A stretch of DNA of 64,000 nt, taken from assembly GCA_008477525.1 (NCBI GenBank), contig SPDT01000001.1, positions 3,162,001-3,226,000 on the forward strand. Reading direction: 5' to 3'. The DNA comes from Hypomyces perniciosus (lineage: Eukaryota > Ascomycota > Sordariomycetes > Hypocreales > Hypocreaceae). The notes beneath the pieces are model-generated. The model did no database searches. It was given only the letters and a program-made list of their open reading frames with translations, and was not told where the DNA came from. Shown one piece after another: positions 11,801 through 22,037 of this stretch; positions within the stretch are counted from its first letter, which is position 1; each line of letters begins with the position of its first letter. Both the position numbers and the translations under genes were made by a program.

Positions 11801-13130
11801 TACCTATGTGTGTAATGTGCGCAGAAGGTCACCAAACCAACCCTTGAACCACGGCCAAGTTTCTAAGGCCTTATTCTTAGCCACTGGCTATCATTGTGAC
11901 ATCGGGAGAACGCGTCCTATTTGGCTGACAAAAAGTGTATATATACAGTTGGCATTCATTCTAGTGTTAACATTGGCATGTGAGATTAGATATTTACCAA
12001 ATGGAAGAGAGATACTTGGCCAAAAAGGAGGTGCGTCATATATGTGTATTTTCATGACACCCTTGATTTCTGTACCAGACAATGAAATGAACCCAAGTCA
12101 GAATCCTTCCTTTCTCAGTGATTCCGTGGATTCCGTGGGGATGTATGTCTAAGGGAGCTGAGTAGGATAGGTCAGCGAGAAATTCGGTTTGAGAGTCCTC
12201 CTACAAAAGACTTGCGAATTACTGTGAGAGATAACAGAGGTTGGCAAGGTAGTAATGGTTTCTTCCTTTCTCTGAGCACCTAACAAATAGCGGAAGAAGT
12301 TATTATGAGCGGGCTGGATATCGGATGGGAATGGCCCAGGGGATTGCGAAGTGCTTATACTACTACGAAGTACTTCGTACTTATCTTTCGAATATTCTAT
12401 TTATAGACGGGAAGAGGACCATCTAAAAATGACATGTGAAATTGCGAATGAGACGAACCACTTGATTCCTGAGTCCTATCATCTGGGTAAAAAGCGCTCT
12501 GATATCCCTTTCCTAATGCGGCGCTAGGGGGAAAACGCATATCGTACCGATACTAGTACTACTCCAATGACGTTACGCGATGTGAATGATGCAGAGGTAC
12601 GGAGTACTAAGGTACCTTATGTATTATTATGTACGGAGTACGAAGTACGTACATGTACCCCAGACATAACATCATTTATTTATAACTTGACACCCACCAG
12701 ACTAGCATCATCCTGTCCACGTATGCTTGCTTGCTGCAACCATTCCTTTCAAGTTTTTGTTCCGTACGGCCATCGCACCACAATCGCTTTCTACATCCCC
12801 TGCAACTCCTAAGCGCGCCCTACCGACCATTGCCTTCTCATTCAATCGCTCCGCCGCCATCTTGGGACATTCTTCGTCCTCTATTCTTGAGTCGCTCGCT
12901 GCCCCCTCTTAACGCTCTGCGCCGTTATCTACCATCTACCTAATTCACCTAATCATCGACAACTACCGATCGGCCCCAAAACCCCGAAACACACCATCAA
13001 CTTTGCTAGCAACTGTAGAGGCATAGCACAACTGGCTCGTCCTGTTCTGACATTACACATGCCCTCCTAATGGGTAGGCATTGTACGTCCATACTCGAGA
13101 AGGAATACATGACCAGGTTTGAGGTAACAA
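11801..13130. other. Long intergenic region with GTAC-type palindromes and pyrimidine-rich leader
   Basis: About 1.33 kb. The middle (12360-12380 and 12590-12660) is crowded with short palindromes such as GTACGGAGTAC and GTACGAAGTAC. From about 12770 to 13010 the DNA becomes pyrimidine-rich without stable ORFs, which resembles the 5' leader and promoter of the apyrase gene downstream. No gene seen. Confidence 0.5.
12364..12379. repeat. Perfect 16-bp palindrome TACGAAGTACTTCGTA
   Basis: Each half is the exact reverse complement of the other. It contains the ACTTCGT core found also at 40.59 kb and in the transposon ends at 60.78 kb. Confidence 0.9.
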
Positions 13131-15194
13131 ATGCCTTCACTAACGAGAGGCGGCGATGCAGCTCAATACGGTGTCATCCTCGATGCTGGCTCATCGGGGA
13201 CTCGTCTCTACGTGTATAAATGGAAAGATCCTACCAATGCCATCAAACATGCCTCCGCTTCCGACACGCACATTCTTCCGAAGCTGAAGCTTCATAAAAG
13301 CAAGAAGATTCACCCAGGTGTCTCTAGCTTTGCCAATAATGTCGCCTCTATCGGTCCCGATCATCTCCAGTCGCTCATTGATATGGCCGTTGATGAGATT
13401 CCCTCGTCCAAAATCCCCGAGATACCAATTTTCCTCATGGCCACCGCTGGTGTTCGTTTCCTGCCTAAGCATAAGCAGACTGCACTATTACAGGGCATAT
13501 GCAACTATCTGCAGAAGAACACGCACTTCAGACTGCCGGATTGCGCGGCGCATGTTCAAGTAATCTCGGGGGAGACGGAAGGTCTCTATGGCTGGATTGC
13601 TGCCAACTACCTCCTTGGTGGGTTCGATCGACCCCAAGACCACGCCCACGGCAAGAGCCATCATACCTATGGTTTTTTGGACATGGGCGGCGCATCGGCG
13701 CAGATTGCCTTCGCTCCAAATGCGACCGAGGCCGAGAAACACGCGAACGATCTCAAATTGGTTCGAATGCGACGACTTGATGGATCTCCGATAGAGCACA
13801 AAGTGTTCACGGCTACATGGCTTGGTTTTGGTGCCAACAAGGCGCGTCAACGATATGTTCAAAGCCTTCAAGAGCAATATGGCGATGCGGCCAGCGACAT
13901 TCCTGACCCCTGCATGCCCAAGGGCCTTCGTACCACATTAGCGGGCGAGCCTATTGGCAGCAGGAATTCGCCTCATCAGGACCAGGTGCTGGTCGGAACT
14001 GGGATCTTCGACGAGTGCTTGCGCAAGACGCACCCTTTACTAGGCAAGGATGTCCCATGCGAGGACCAGCCGTGTCTGCTCAATGGTCAGCATGTACCCG
14101 CGATCGACTTTAATGTGAATCATTTTGTCGGGGTCTCTGAGTACTGGCATACAACACATGGAGTGTTTGGAAAGGAGAACAAGGCATACGACCTGGCTTC
14201 CTATCAACGAAAGGTCATGGAGTTCTGTGGCCGTGACTGGCCATCCATTGAAAACGACTTTGACAAAAGGAAGAAGACATCGGAACAAAGGGCCGAAAAC
14301 GCCCGGGAAGCCTGCTTCAAAGCGTCCTGGCTCATCAACGTGTTATACGAAGGGATTGGCATCCCACGACTTGGGTTGGAGCACGTACCAACCCTGGGAA
14401 TCAATGCCACGAAGGAAGCTATGGGGAAAGCCAAAGAAAAGGGATTCATAGACCCATTTCGGCCCGTAGATACCATTGAGGGTGTCGAAGTTAGTTGGAC
14501 TTTGGGCAAGATGGTTCTTTATGCTGCTGGGCAGGTTCCACCTCAAGGTTCACCGCTTCCAGTTGGATTCGGGACCAATATCGAATCGGGAACGCCAGGA
14601 GATTTCGAGTATGCGGGATCCACTCCATTATTACCAAGTACGACTGCAGATGGTGATGGCGATGACTATGTTCTCACCAAATCATCCAAGCTCACATCCG
14701 GTTTACTATTATTAGCCCTGATTCTACTATTTATCGGATATTGGCTCCGGAAGCCAGAACGCAGACGGCGGTTGTTGGGCATGATCCAGCGACATCGGAA
14801 ACCGGGCAATGGCCGGAAACCAGCCAGGGGGTTCTCTTTGGCAAGCAAGCTCTTTGGCAGGAATCCGGTGACTTACGAACGGATCCTGGAGGAGGGAGAG
14901 GCTGCTGAATTCGAGCTAGGGGGGGTAGAATCAGATGAGAACGACAACTCAGACAGCACCGAGGGCTCAAGATCCGTTAGAGCTCTGCGCCTGGGAACAC
15001 CAAAACTGAATGCTGAACGATTTGATGGCCTGCGGCCGCCATCAGCAATGGACAGGCATGGGCTCGTCGTGCGGACAGAAAGTTGTGAGCGACTTGCTCC
15101 AGCACTTCAAATGCTCAATGCCGGGCGACGCAGTAGAGCTGGGAGTCCAACTCGGTTAAAAAGCCCTCTTATGATACCGTTGCAAGGTAGCTAG
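13131..15194 (+). CDS. YND1: Golgi nucleoside diphosphatase / apyrase (GDA1-CD39 family, Ynd1 type)
   Basis: Hydrolyses nucleoside di- and triphosphates in the Golgi lumen so that GMP/UMP can leave in exchange for nucleotide sugars. Single exon, 687 aa. Apyrase conserved regions are all visible: ACR1 VILDAGSSGTR (residue about 15), ACR2 FLMATAGVRFL, ACR3 ETEGLYGWIAANYLLGG, ACR4 GFLDMGGASAQIAF, ACR5 GVSEYWHTTHGVFG. One membrane helix, SGLLLLALILLFIGYWL (about residues 523-540), is followed by a basic, then acidic and Ser-rich cytosolic tail. That single C-terminal helix fits Ynd1 and not Gda1, whose anchor is N-terminal. The ATG lies 14 residues before ACR1, leaving no signal peptide, as in yeast Ynd1. 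Confidence 0.93.
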   Translation: MPSLTRGGDAAQYGVILDAGSSGTRLYVYKWKDPTNAIKHASASDTHILPKLKLHKSKKIHPGVSSFANNVASIGPDHLQSLIDMAVDEIPSSKIPEIPIFLMATAGVRFLPKHKQTALLQGICNYLQKNTHFRLPDCAAHVQVISGETEGLYGWIAANYLLGGFDRPQDHAHGKSHHTYGFLDMGGASAQIAFAPNATEAEKHANDLKLVRMRRLDGSPIEHKVFTATWLGFGANKARQRYVQSLQEQYGDAASDIPDPCMPKGLRTTLAGEPIGSRNSPHQDQVLVGTGIFDECLRKTHPLLGKDVPCEDQPCLLNGQHVPAIDFNVNHFVGVSEYWHTTHGVFGKENKAYDLASYQRKVMEFCGRDWPSIENDFDKRKKTSEQRAENAREACFKASWLINVLYEGIGIPRLGLEHVPTLGINATKEAMGKAKEKGFIDPFRPVDTIEGVEVSWTLGKMVLYAAGQVPPQGSPLPVGFGTNIESGTPGDFEYAGSTPLLPSTTADGDGDDYVLTKSSKLTSGLLLLALILLFIGYWLRKPERRRRLLGMIQRHRKPGNGRKPARGFSLASKLFGRNPVTYERILEEGEAAEFELGGVESDENDNSDSTEGSRSVRALRLGTPKLNAERFDGLRPPSAMDRHGLVVRTESCERLAPALQMLNAGRRSRAGSPTRLKSPLMIPLQGS

Positions 15195-15837
15195 TAACAG
15201 CGGATAAAACAGGCACGCAAACCTGGCCGGGTTTTTGGAATATTAACAGGGTTAACAAGACATGGTTGTGATGACAAGTAGGGCCTATTTAATCTTTATA
15301 TCGAGTTATTTATCCTTGACTCCTTTTTTCAATTGGCGGGTAGAAAGGTGTTGGAAGGAGGCGCCGCGCAGAAACCCGAGCAGGGCTAGGGGGCTTGCCC
15401 ACGCTGAGGCTTTAGGAGGTATATGTATCATGTTGGTCAAAGGTGCAAAACAGGAGTTGATGGCGATGGTCAAATGAGATGAGATGAATCAACGACAAGG
15501 ATGTTACACAATTGTGTTTTGCTTCGATAAATGTTGCAGGGCTTTTGGCATGGCCTAAGAGTTTCCCGTCCGACATCAACACCTATATGTTATTAGAAGC
15601 CAACTGGTAAAGGTGTAGTGATAATGAAAAAATGATGACTGGCTCAGGAAGTGAAGCCAGGCCGGAAATGTTCCGGAATGAGGAAACAGAACATGCTAGA
15701 CCTCCGCGATTCTGATAGGGCACCGATGTATGATGCGACTTGCTGCTAGGCGCTAGCCAGTAGTAGAGATAGACATGAAAGATGGTACGGTAGATCGATA
15801 AATGTAGGTATATAGGTAGGGAGGTGTGGTATCCGAC
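15195..15837. other. Convergent intergenic region
   Basis: About 640 bp between the stops of the apyrase and Hikeshi genes. Should contain both 3' UTRs. No other feature seen. Confidence 0.5.
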
Positions 15838-16443
15838 TCAATCGGTCTGCCTCTCCAGGAAGCTGGGATCGGATCGGACCCGGGACTCAAATTTGCGCCA
15901 CCAGTCTTCAAAGGCCCGGAGGGGTACGACCTCAATGCCGCCAGGACCGGCGGTACCGCTGAAGCTAGCGAGGAAGTTGAAAGCGTTCTGGATGATGCGA
16001 TGGGCGAGGACCGCGGCAGAAGGTTGTGACGAGCTGGGAGTCAACGTCGATGCCCCGGACTTGCTGGAAGCGAGCTCCTGCAGGCGCTGTCCGACAGCAT
16101 CAGCAGACTCGACGGAGATGCCGATCATGAGTCCGCCTTGAGCATCACCAGAGCCAACTTTGAACAATGCGCTCTCCTTGCCAGGGCCGATGGCACCGAG
16201 GAATCTGAATTTGGGCGTGGTATTGGACTGTGCAGCGGCAGCGACTTCTTGCGCGGTGGCGAGATAGATGGCGGCGGCTGTGCTTTCTGGGAGCGCGACA
16301 TTCGGGAGAAGGAAGACGACGATGTGGGAAAAGGACTTCGTCATGGGCAGCGCATAGAGCAACGAGGTGGGGGAGGGGTTCGAGGTCGGTTCGGTGATGA
16401 GGGGCTGGCCAGCCGGGACAATACCGAACAGCGGGCCAGACAT
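15838..16443 (-). CDS. OPI10: Hikeshi / Opi10 family protein
   Basis: Hikeshi carries Hsp70 into the nucleus on heat stress; the yeast member is Opi10. Single exon of 201 aa, the family's usual size. It starts MSGPLFGIVPAGQPLITEP, the conserved N-terminus, and has SFSHIVVFLLPNVALP, KFRFLGAIGPGKESALFKVG and a C-terminal FEDWWRKFESRVRSDPSFLER segment, all typical. No membrane helix or signal peptide. It is divergent from the Nudix gene; the two starts are 394 bp apart, so they probably share a promoter region. Confidence 0.93.
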   Translation of the reverse strand: MSGPLFGIVPAGQPLITEPTSNPSPTSLLYALPMTKSFSHIVVFLLPNVALPESTAAAIYLATAQEVAAAAQSNTTPKFRFLGAIGPGKESALFKVGSGDAQGGLMIGISVESADAVGQRLQELASSKSGASTLTPSSSQPSAAVLAHRIIQNAFNFLASFSGTAGPGGIEVVPLRAFEDWWRKFESRVRSDPSFLERQTD

Positions 16444-16837
16444 TGTGCTGTCGCCGTTTCTTTTTATTTGCTTCGAAGTCGATTTTCAGTTAGGTTCAGG
16501 GTTTGTCGATTCTCTTGGAGTGTCGAGTCGCATGGAATACGGATGCTAGTGGGTGGTGTGAAAGAAAAGTGGTCGCTAGTATGGAGTACTAGTAGTAGTA
16601 GTAGTAGTTGAATTGACTTGTGGGACAAACCGGCCCGGGAACCAACTGGAAGCTTTAAGCAAGCTCCTTCAATTTCTTCTCCTCCGCGCCGCTCCGTGCT
16701 TTACCGGGTGTGAGGATCAGGTGAGTAGTACTACTAGATACCACATATAATTCGGGAATGACTGTCTCTAAAGTGACAAAAGACACTGTATGCAGTTACG
16801 CAGACATCCAGGCGACGAGACCAAGCTGCTGCCCAGC
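16444..16837. promoter_or_regulatory. Divergent promoter region, Hikeshi / Nudix
   Basis: 394 bp between the two starts. It contains an (AGT)n run at about 16590-16608 and further TACTAG strings near 16730. No defined factor site can be named from sequence alone. Confidence 0.45.
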
Positions 16838-17958
16838 ATGAAGACCAATCTGGACTTGATTGGCGATACGGACAGGTTCGTTGGTACTCAACTAGCACTC
16901 TCTCCGTACCGATGCTACGGAACATCGCCCCTATTCTACCATGTTGGAGGCCTATGCGTCATGTTTACATGCGGCGCTGATTGAGAATCTGTTGTAGGTT
17001 TCCCTATGCTGATGAGAGGGCTGCAGAGTTGCAACCCGCGCTCGATGGGCTATATTCTTTGTTGTGGGAAGATGGCGATGGCCAATACCCCATTGGGTAC
17101 GTTCCCAATAAGGTCGTCGAGGAACTAGCAAGGGTGCCTTCCAGTATAAGGGGAGAAATGGCTCTCAATGAAAAGGACCGCACCGTTATGCTCTTCAGGG
17201 AACAGTCCACAGAGGAGGGGCGGAGCCGCATGGTGGCCGCCCTGGCTGGCTACTGGCGCGAAAGGGGCACGTTCAAGCTTCTCAAGGGCTGGCGCGACGA
17301 GCTGTGGCCAGTTTACGATCGGAAAGGAGAACTACTTTTCAGCATGGAGAGGGCCGCCATGGGTCTGCTGGGCACCATGAGATACGGCGTGCACATGATG
17401 GCCTACGTTGATGATCCTGCCGCCCCCCATGGCATTAAAGTGTGGGTACCTAAACGGGCGTCCGACAAGTCGACATTCCCCGGCATGCTTGACAATACCG
17501 TTGCTGGCGGCCTCATGACGGGCGAGGATCCCTTCGAGTGCATCATTCGTGAGGCAGATGAGGAGGCCAGTCTTCCCCATCATGTGGTCCGTAGTAACGC
17601 ACAGTGCGTCGGCACCGTCACCTACATTTACATCACCGAGGCCGAACATGTGGGTGAGGATGGCTATATTTACCCCGAGTGCCAATGGCTCTATGATCTT
17701 AAGCTACCTGCCAATGTCATACCTCGCCCCAAAGATGGCGAGGTCGAGGAGTTCCGGCTGTGCGATGTAGACGAAGTAAAGAGGGACCTTCGCGACGGAA
17801 AGTTTAAGCCCAACTGCGCTCTAGTAATGATCGACTTCTTTATTCGCCACGGCATCCTGACCGAGGGGAACGAGCCCGATTTTTCAGCGATCCAGCGGAG
17901 AATGCATAGAGAGATGCCATTCCCAGGTCCACACCAGGACACCTGGCCAAAGTTGTGA
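16838..17958 (+). CDS. Nudix hydrolase with N-terminal DUF4743 (thiamine-diphosphate-phosphatase type)
   Basis: Related to yeast YJR142W and to the Nudix half of S. pombe Tnr3, enzymes that clear damaged thiamine diphosphate. Exons: 16838-16875 and 16998-17958; 999 nt, 332 aa. The join gives DTDRFPYADERAAEL, the family N-terminus. The Nudix box is complete: G-x5-E-x7-R-E-x-x-E-E in GGLMTGEDPFECIIREADEE, at about residues 190-210. Upstream lies the DUF4743-like part with FKLLKGWRDELWPVY. ATG 16838 has A at -3 and matches the usual start; an in-frame ATG at 16790 would add 16 residues. The 122-nt intron is long for this window. Ends 190 bp from the convergent RPB8 stop. Confidence 0.9.
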
Positions 17959-18147
17959 TTGATCATAGCGGGCGGCCAGCAAAGCGACGGCGGCTAGATT
18001 TTGAATGGGGCAGAGGGATGGAACACGGCATTTGGTATTTTTAGCATGTCTTCTCATCCATACAGACACTAGACGCAATGGTAGGCGGTCGTCGCAGGAG
18101 GCCATACGCTCCCTCCTCTCCACTGAGATCTGACTGAGATTCAGCTT

Positions 18148-18704
18148 CTACCTCTTGACCAACAGATAGACGTTGTCAACCCGCAGGGGCGTCAGCTTCT
18201 TAACTGGTCCCTGAAGTGACATGAGAAGTCCACCAAAGGAGACATATGCATTGCTGTAGGCCACAATGTCAGCACACATCATAATTCATGGCAAACGTAT
18301 CAGTGGCTTGTCATGCCGCTGAGAATCAGATGTTGGGGGTTTGCGCACATAGTATTGCCGTCGTAAGTCTCCTCGAATTTATAAATCTTTCCGTAGCATA
18401 CGTAGTCGTAGAGATCTGCGAGGGTTGCAGGCCCGTCACCGCCTTTGCCTACATCTCGCCATCCTTTATCGTCCTCCTTGGTGCCGTCTGGAGAAAGAGT
18501 TGTCGTGAGAACGACGTGCAGAGTATCCGAAACGACACAGGGAAACAGTTCAATATTGATGTCTAGGACCATGACAGTCTGAGAATCGCTCGATGTGCAC
18601 GAGATTCGCGCAACGCGGTCATACTTGGACTGGTCATACTCGGTCACCGTGAAGCTCTCTTCAAAGAGAGTTGCGTCGCCGCCGCCGCCGCCACTACCGG
18701 ACAT
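18148..18704 (-). CDS. RPB8: DNA-directed RNA polymerases I, II and III subunit Rpb8 (RPABC3)
   Basis: Small subunit shared by all three nuclear RNA polymerases. Exons (minus): 18704-18349 and 18253-18148; 462 nt, 153 aa. Diagnostic segments are LFEESFTVTEYDQSKYDRVA, MVLDINIELFPC, DDKGWRDVG, LADLYDYVCYGKIYKFEE, and after the intron NAYVSFGGLLMSLQGP and VDNVYLLVKR at the C-terminus. The intron (18254-18347, GT-AG) splits an Ile codon; reading past its donor gives nonsense after DGNT, which supports the splice. A short Gly run (MSGSGGGGGD) precedes the conserved start. Confidence 0.95.
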
Positions 18705-19248
18705 TATAGAATCGAGATGAATGGTGACGCCACAACGAGCCCTCGAATCGGGATACGAGAAATGGCGATTTATATGGTGCAGAATCAAGCTGCGTGCCTT
18801 GGCCGGCCGTTCGCGTTGCTCTTTATATCGAAAAGAAAAGCTATGCCAGGTAGTACTAGTAGTACCTTGTAATGGAATTTTTTGGAGGCGGCGATGATTG
18901 CGGGACGAGCTCGGGATACGTGCATATTTCTGAAGCGGGGTCACAAGTGTTTGTCGCGGTTTTCAACTAGTACTAAGGTACCTAGTATTATAGGCTACCA
19001 TGAGCACAGATTCATGGACACAATAATAATGCATTGCTCGCCTTCACGATTTAACTGACGAACGGCTCCTTCACTCCTTAAAATTAAATTGGCATTACAA
19101 GCTGCTTGAATTATTGTCCCCGCTTCTTCTCTAGCTTCCACCTTTATCAGCAATATTCTTCATCATCCGTACCAGAACGTGGCGGTGGTTCATAGCGATC
19201 TCATTGATCAAAATTGAAGTCGCCGGGTAGACGACTCCATAACTGGCC
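18705..19248. promoter_or_regulatory. Divergent promoter region, RPB8 / ELP4
   Basis: 544 bp between two housekeeping starts. It contains a run of TAGTACTAGTAGTACC near 18850 and TAGTACTAAGGTACC near 18970, the same short-palindrome type as in other intergenic regions. No ORF. Confidence 0.45.
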
Positions 19249-20434
19249 ATGTCTTTTCGAAAGCGGAATGCGGTGATTGGGGTTTCCGGAACGACACCGC
19301 CACCACGAGAAGACAAAGTGGTTCTCAGTCCAGGTACTCGGCCTTCTCCGTATGACGGCAGGCTGGCCACTTCAACTGGGACTTCATCGCTAGATCAGCT
19401 CCTTGCAGGCCACTCCGGGCTGCCTATGGGAACTTCATTGCTCATCGAGGAGGTCGGAACAACCGATTTCGGAGGAATCCTCCTCCGTTACTTTGCTGCG
19501 GAGGGACTGATTCAGGGGCACTGTGTGCATGTCCTCGGCTACGGTGACTCCTGGCGTCGTGAGCTTCCAGGACTGGCGAGCGGAGTCCGGTCCAAGGGGG
19601 CCAAAAATGAAATTCCTTCAGATAGCAAGATGAAGATCGCTTGGCGATATGAGGCTCTGAACAACAGGGCCACACCAGCGAGGAGTAAGCACCCCTCCTC
19701 TCTACTACGTAAGCCGTTTGCCAATGACGTGAGAAGGTCAGCTCGCTCCAGAATCTCCGGACAATACTACACCATTCTGTCACACTTTTGATCTTGCAAA
19801 GCGTTTGGAAGATAGCGTGATTCATGGCCGGCTCTACACCTCCCACATGAACGACCTGGTTACGCAGCTGGCACAGTCTCCATTCCAGCGGTTCATCGAT
19901 GAAATTGTCACGAAGCTGAAGGCCTCTCCACCTTCATCTATTCATCGGGTCATTGTTCCCAGCTTGCTGTCTCCAACTCTATACGCCTCTTCAGCTTGCC
20001 ATCCACATGAAGTGTTGCAATTCTTACATTGCCTTAGGGGCCTGCTGCGACGCTTCCCCTCCAGAGTGATAGCGATGACAACCCTACCCGTATCGCTGTA
20101 TCCACGGTCATCGGGACTCACGCGGCGAGTAGAGCTGATCTTCGACAGTGTCATTGAACTTATCCCACTACAGCATCAGCCCAGCATTGGCCGGAGCCTA
20201 GAAAGCGAGAACAAATCTCAGGGGCTTCTTCGAGTCCACAGCCTACCGGTCTTCCATGAAAAAGGAGGGGGGTTAGAGGGTTGCTGGGTGAAAGAGGATA
20301 TGTCTTTCAAACTTAGCGCGTCAAGCGGCCTTGTGATCACGCCGTTTAGTCTCCCGCCACTAGGGGATGATGATGGGCCTGCTGTAGAGACATCAAAAAC
20401 AAAAGATACCAGCAAGCAGACACTCGATTTCTAG
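19249..20434 (+). CDS. ELP4: Elongator complex subunit Elp4 (PAXNEB)
   Basis: Part of the Elp4-Elp5-Elp6 RecA-like ring of Elongator, needed for mcm5-type modification of wobble uridine in tRNA. Exons: 19249-19684 and 19737-20434; 1134 nt, 377 aa. The N-terminus SFRKRNAVIG and the degenerate P-loop region TGTSSLDQLLAGHSGLPMGT then SLLIEEVGTTDFGGILLRYF match the family, as do KMKIAWRYEALN and, after the intron, FCHTFDLAKRL. The intron uses donor A|GTAAGC and acceptor GAGAAG|GT; only this pair keeps the frame. The Ser/Pro-rich linker around the junction is variable in the family. C-terminus ends SKQTLDF, as in many fungal orthologues. Confidence 0.93.
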
Positions 20435-20938
20435 TACAATTAGCACCACAGACCAACGACAATCTTTCACATCTACTCGTACGTACAAAGACAGTTTTTG
20501 CACTAGCGGATACCAAACTACCTAATAGTAAATCGAACTGCTTAACTGCAAGATGCATGCGGCGGTGAACTTTTTTTTACCAGTTAGCCTCTATCCGTAT
20601 TGCATAAATATATATTACCATACTATCGGGGTGTGCAATCACTAAAACAGCATCCCGATATTTCTTCCATCCGTTTTTTTTCGACTTCGTTTTTAATTTC
20701 TCAACCTTCACATCCGAACGATTACATCATTGGACAACACGAGGTAAGCTTCCCAATCTCTTCTTTTCCTATCCTTGCACCAAGCCACGAGAAACGCATC
20801 CATGATTATCAACTTGATATCTGTCAATCCACTGAAACACTGTGACGACACAATCAACATTACGAAGACGACTTATGACCTGCTCCTTAGCATCCCACAA
20901 AAACAGCCTTGTATAATCCACCTCGCGGATGCGAATTG
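20435..20938. other. Intergenic, ELP4 3' end to SEN34 start
   Basis: About 500 bp with pyrimidine-rich DNA towards the SEN34 start. No ORF or repeat worth naming. Confidence 0.4.
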
Positions 20939-21829
20939 ATGCTGACTCCTGCCCATCCTAGAGCGATGCTTGAACTCGGTGTCACCAAGCCTGTCCGCAT
21001 TGCTGAAATTTCTGGGCGATATCTCGTGTTTGACCCGGATGCAGTAGCCATATTGCGTCGACATGCAAACATCAACGGGACATTAGTGGGAACGGCGCCC
21101 CAACAACCAACACAGAACATCTTCCTTGGCTTGCCGATTGAGCTACGCCCTGAAGAGGCAGATGCTTTAGTCCGTAAAAAGGTCGCGTACATCGTAGATG
21201 ATGTAGCTGCTCATCAATCGGCACTGCAGTCCCTTGACTCTGGAGCAAGAGAGGCCTATGTGGAGTCGCTACGAAGGCGCAAGCATGCTGCACAAAAGGT
21301 GTTTGCCGAGATGAGTGCCAAGAAGACCTCCCAAGTGGCTGGACGGATTGGACGGGCTGGCACCTCTGTGTCAAAATCTCGCAACGGCGAGTCTGGGGAC
21401 ACAGGTAGCCTATCCAAAGACGCCAAAACAGATGATAGCCCACCACAAACCAACACTCAAGTGAGCATGTTGGGTGTCACACCGACTTCGAGCAACGGCC
21501 ATGTTTGTCCGGATGCAAGCGTCCTATCTGAATCGGAAGAGATTCCAAAAGGATCACTCTGCCGTTTTTTGCAGGGTGCCGGATACTACATGACACCCGG
21601 TCTACGGTTTGGGTCTCAGTATAGCGTTTATCCCGGCGACCCATTACGGTTTCATGCTCACTTTATGTCTAACCAGTATGGCTGGGAAGAGGAAATACCC
21701 ATCCTCGATATCGTAGGAGGTGGTCGACTTGCAACAGCCGTAAAAAAGGCATTCCTGATAGGTGGCCAACAACCCTGCATAAGCAACGCTCCGGTTAGAA
21801 CATTTAGTATAGAATGGGCTGGGATGTAG
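20939..21829 (+). CDS. SEN34: tRNA-splicing endonuclease catalytic subunit Sen34
   Basis: Cuts the 3' splice site of pre-tRNA introns within the Sen2-Sen15-Sen34-Sen54 complex. Single exon, 296 aa. The N-terminal half has VRIAEISGRYLVFDPDAVAI and NIFLGLPIELRPEEADALV, typical of Sen34. The C-terminal nuclease fold has GYYMTPGLRFGSQYSVYPGD with the catalytic Tyr, PLRFHAHF with the catalytic His, and AVKKAFLIG with the catalytic Lys, so the triad is intact. The middle third (about 125-205) is Ser/Lys-rich and variable. ATG 20939 is the first in-frame ATG; MLELGVTKPV at 20966 is the alternative. Stop is 208 bp from the stop of the convergent RING gene. Confidence 0.93.
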   Translation: MLTPAHPRAMLELGVTKPVRIAEISGRYLVFDPDAVAILRRHANINGTLVGTAPQQPTQNIFLGLPIELRPEEADALVRKKVAYIVDDVAAHQSALQSLDSGAREAYVESLRRRKHAAQKVFAEMSAKKTSQVAGRIGRAGTSVSKSRNGESGDTGSLSKDAKTDDSPPQTNTQVSMLGVTPTSSNGHVCPDASVLSESEEIPKGSLCRFLQGAGYYMTPGLRFGSQYSVYPGDPLRFHAHFMSNQYGWEEEIPILDIVGGGRLATAVKKAFLIGGQQPCISNAPVRTFSIEWAGM

Positions 21830-22037
21830 CCCTGGTTCTGAAATATAAGTACTATAGAGACTTGAGAATATTCTAATACTATAGTAATGAAATTTGACTC
21901 GGACTCTCCAGTGAACCGTGTATACACCCAAACTCCAGGGATGAATGCAAATTTCCGTAGTTCCCTACCAAGTCCCCATGACATCATCATCTCATAAAGG
22001 ATTCCCAAGATACTACCATTCGTGCCATGCCCTCGCC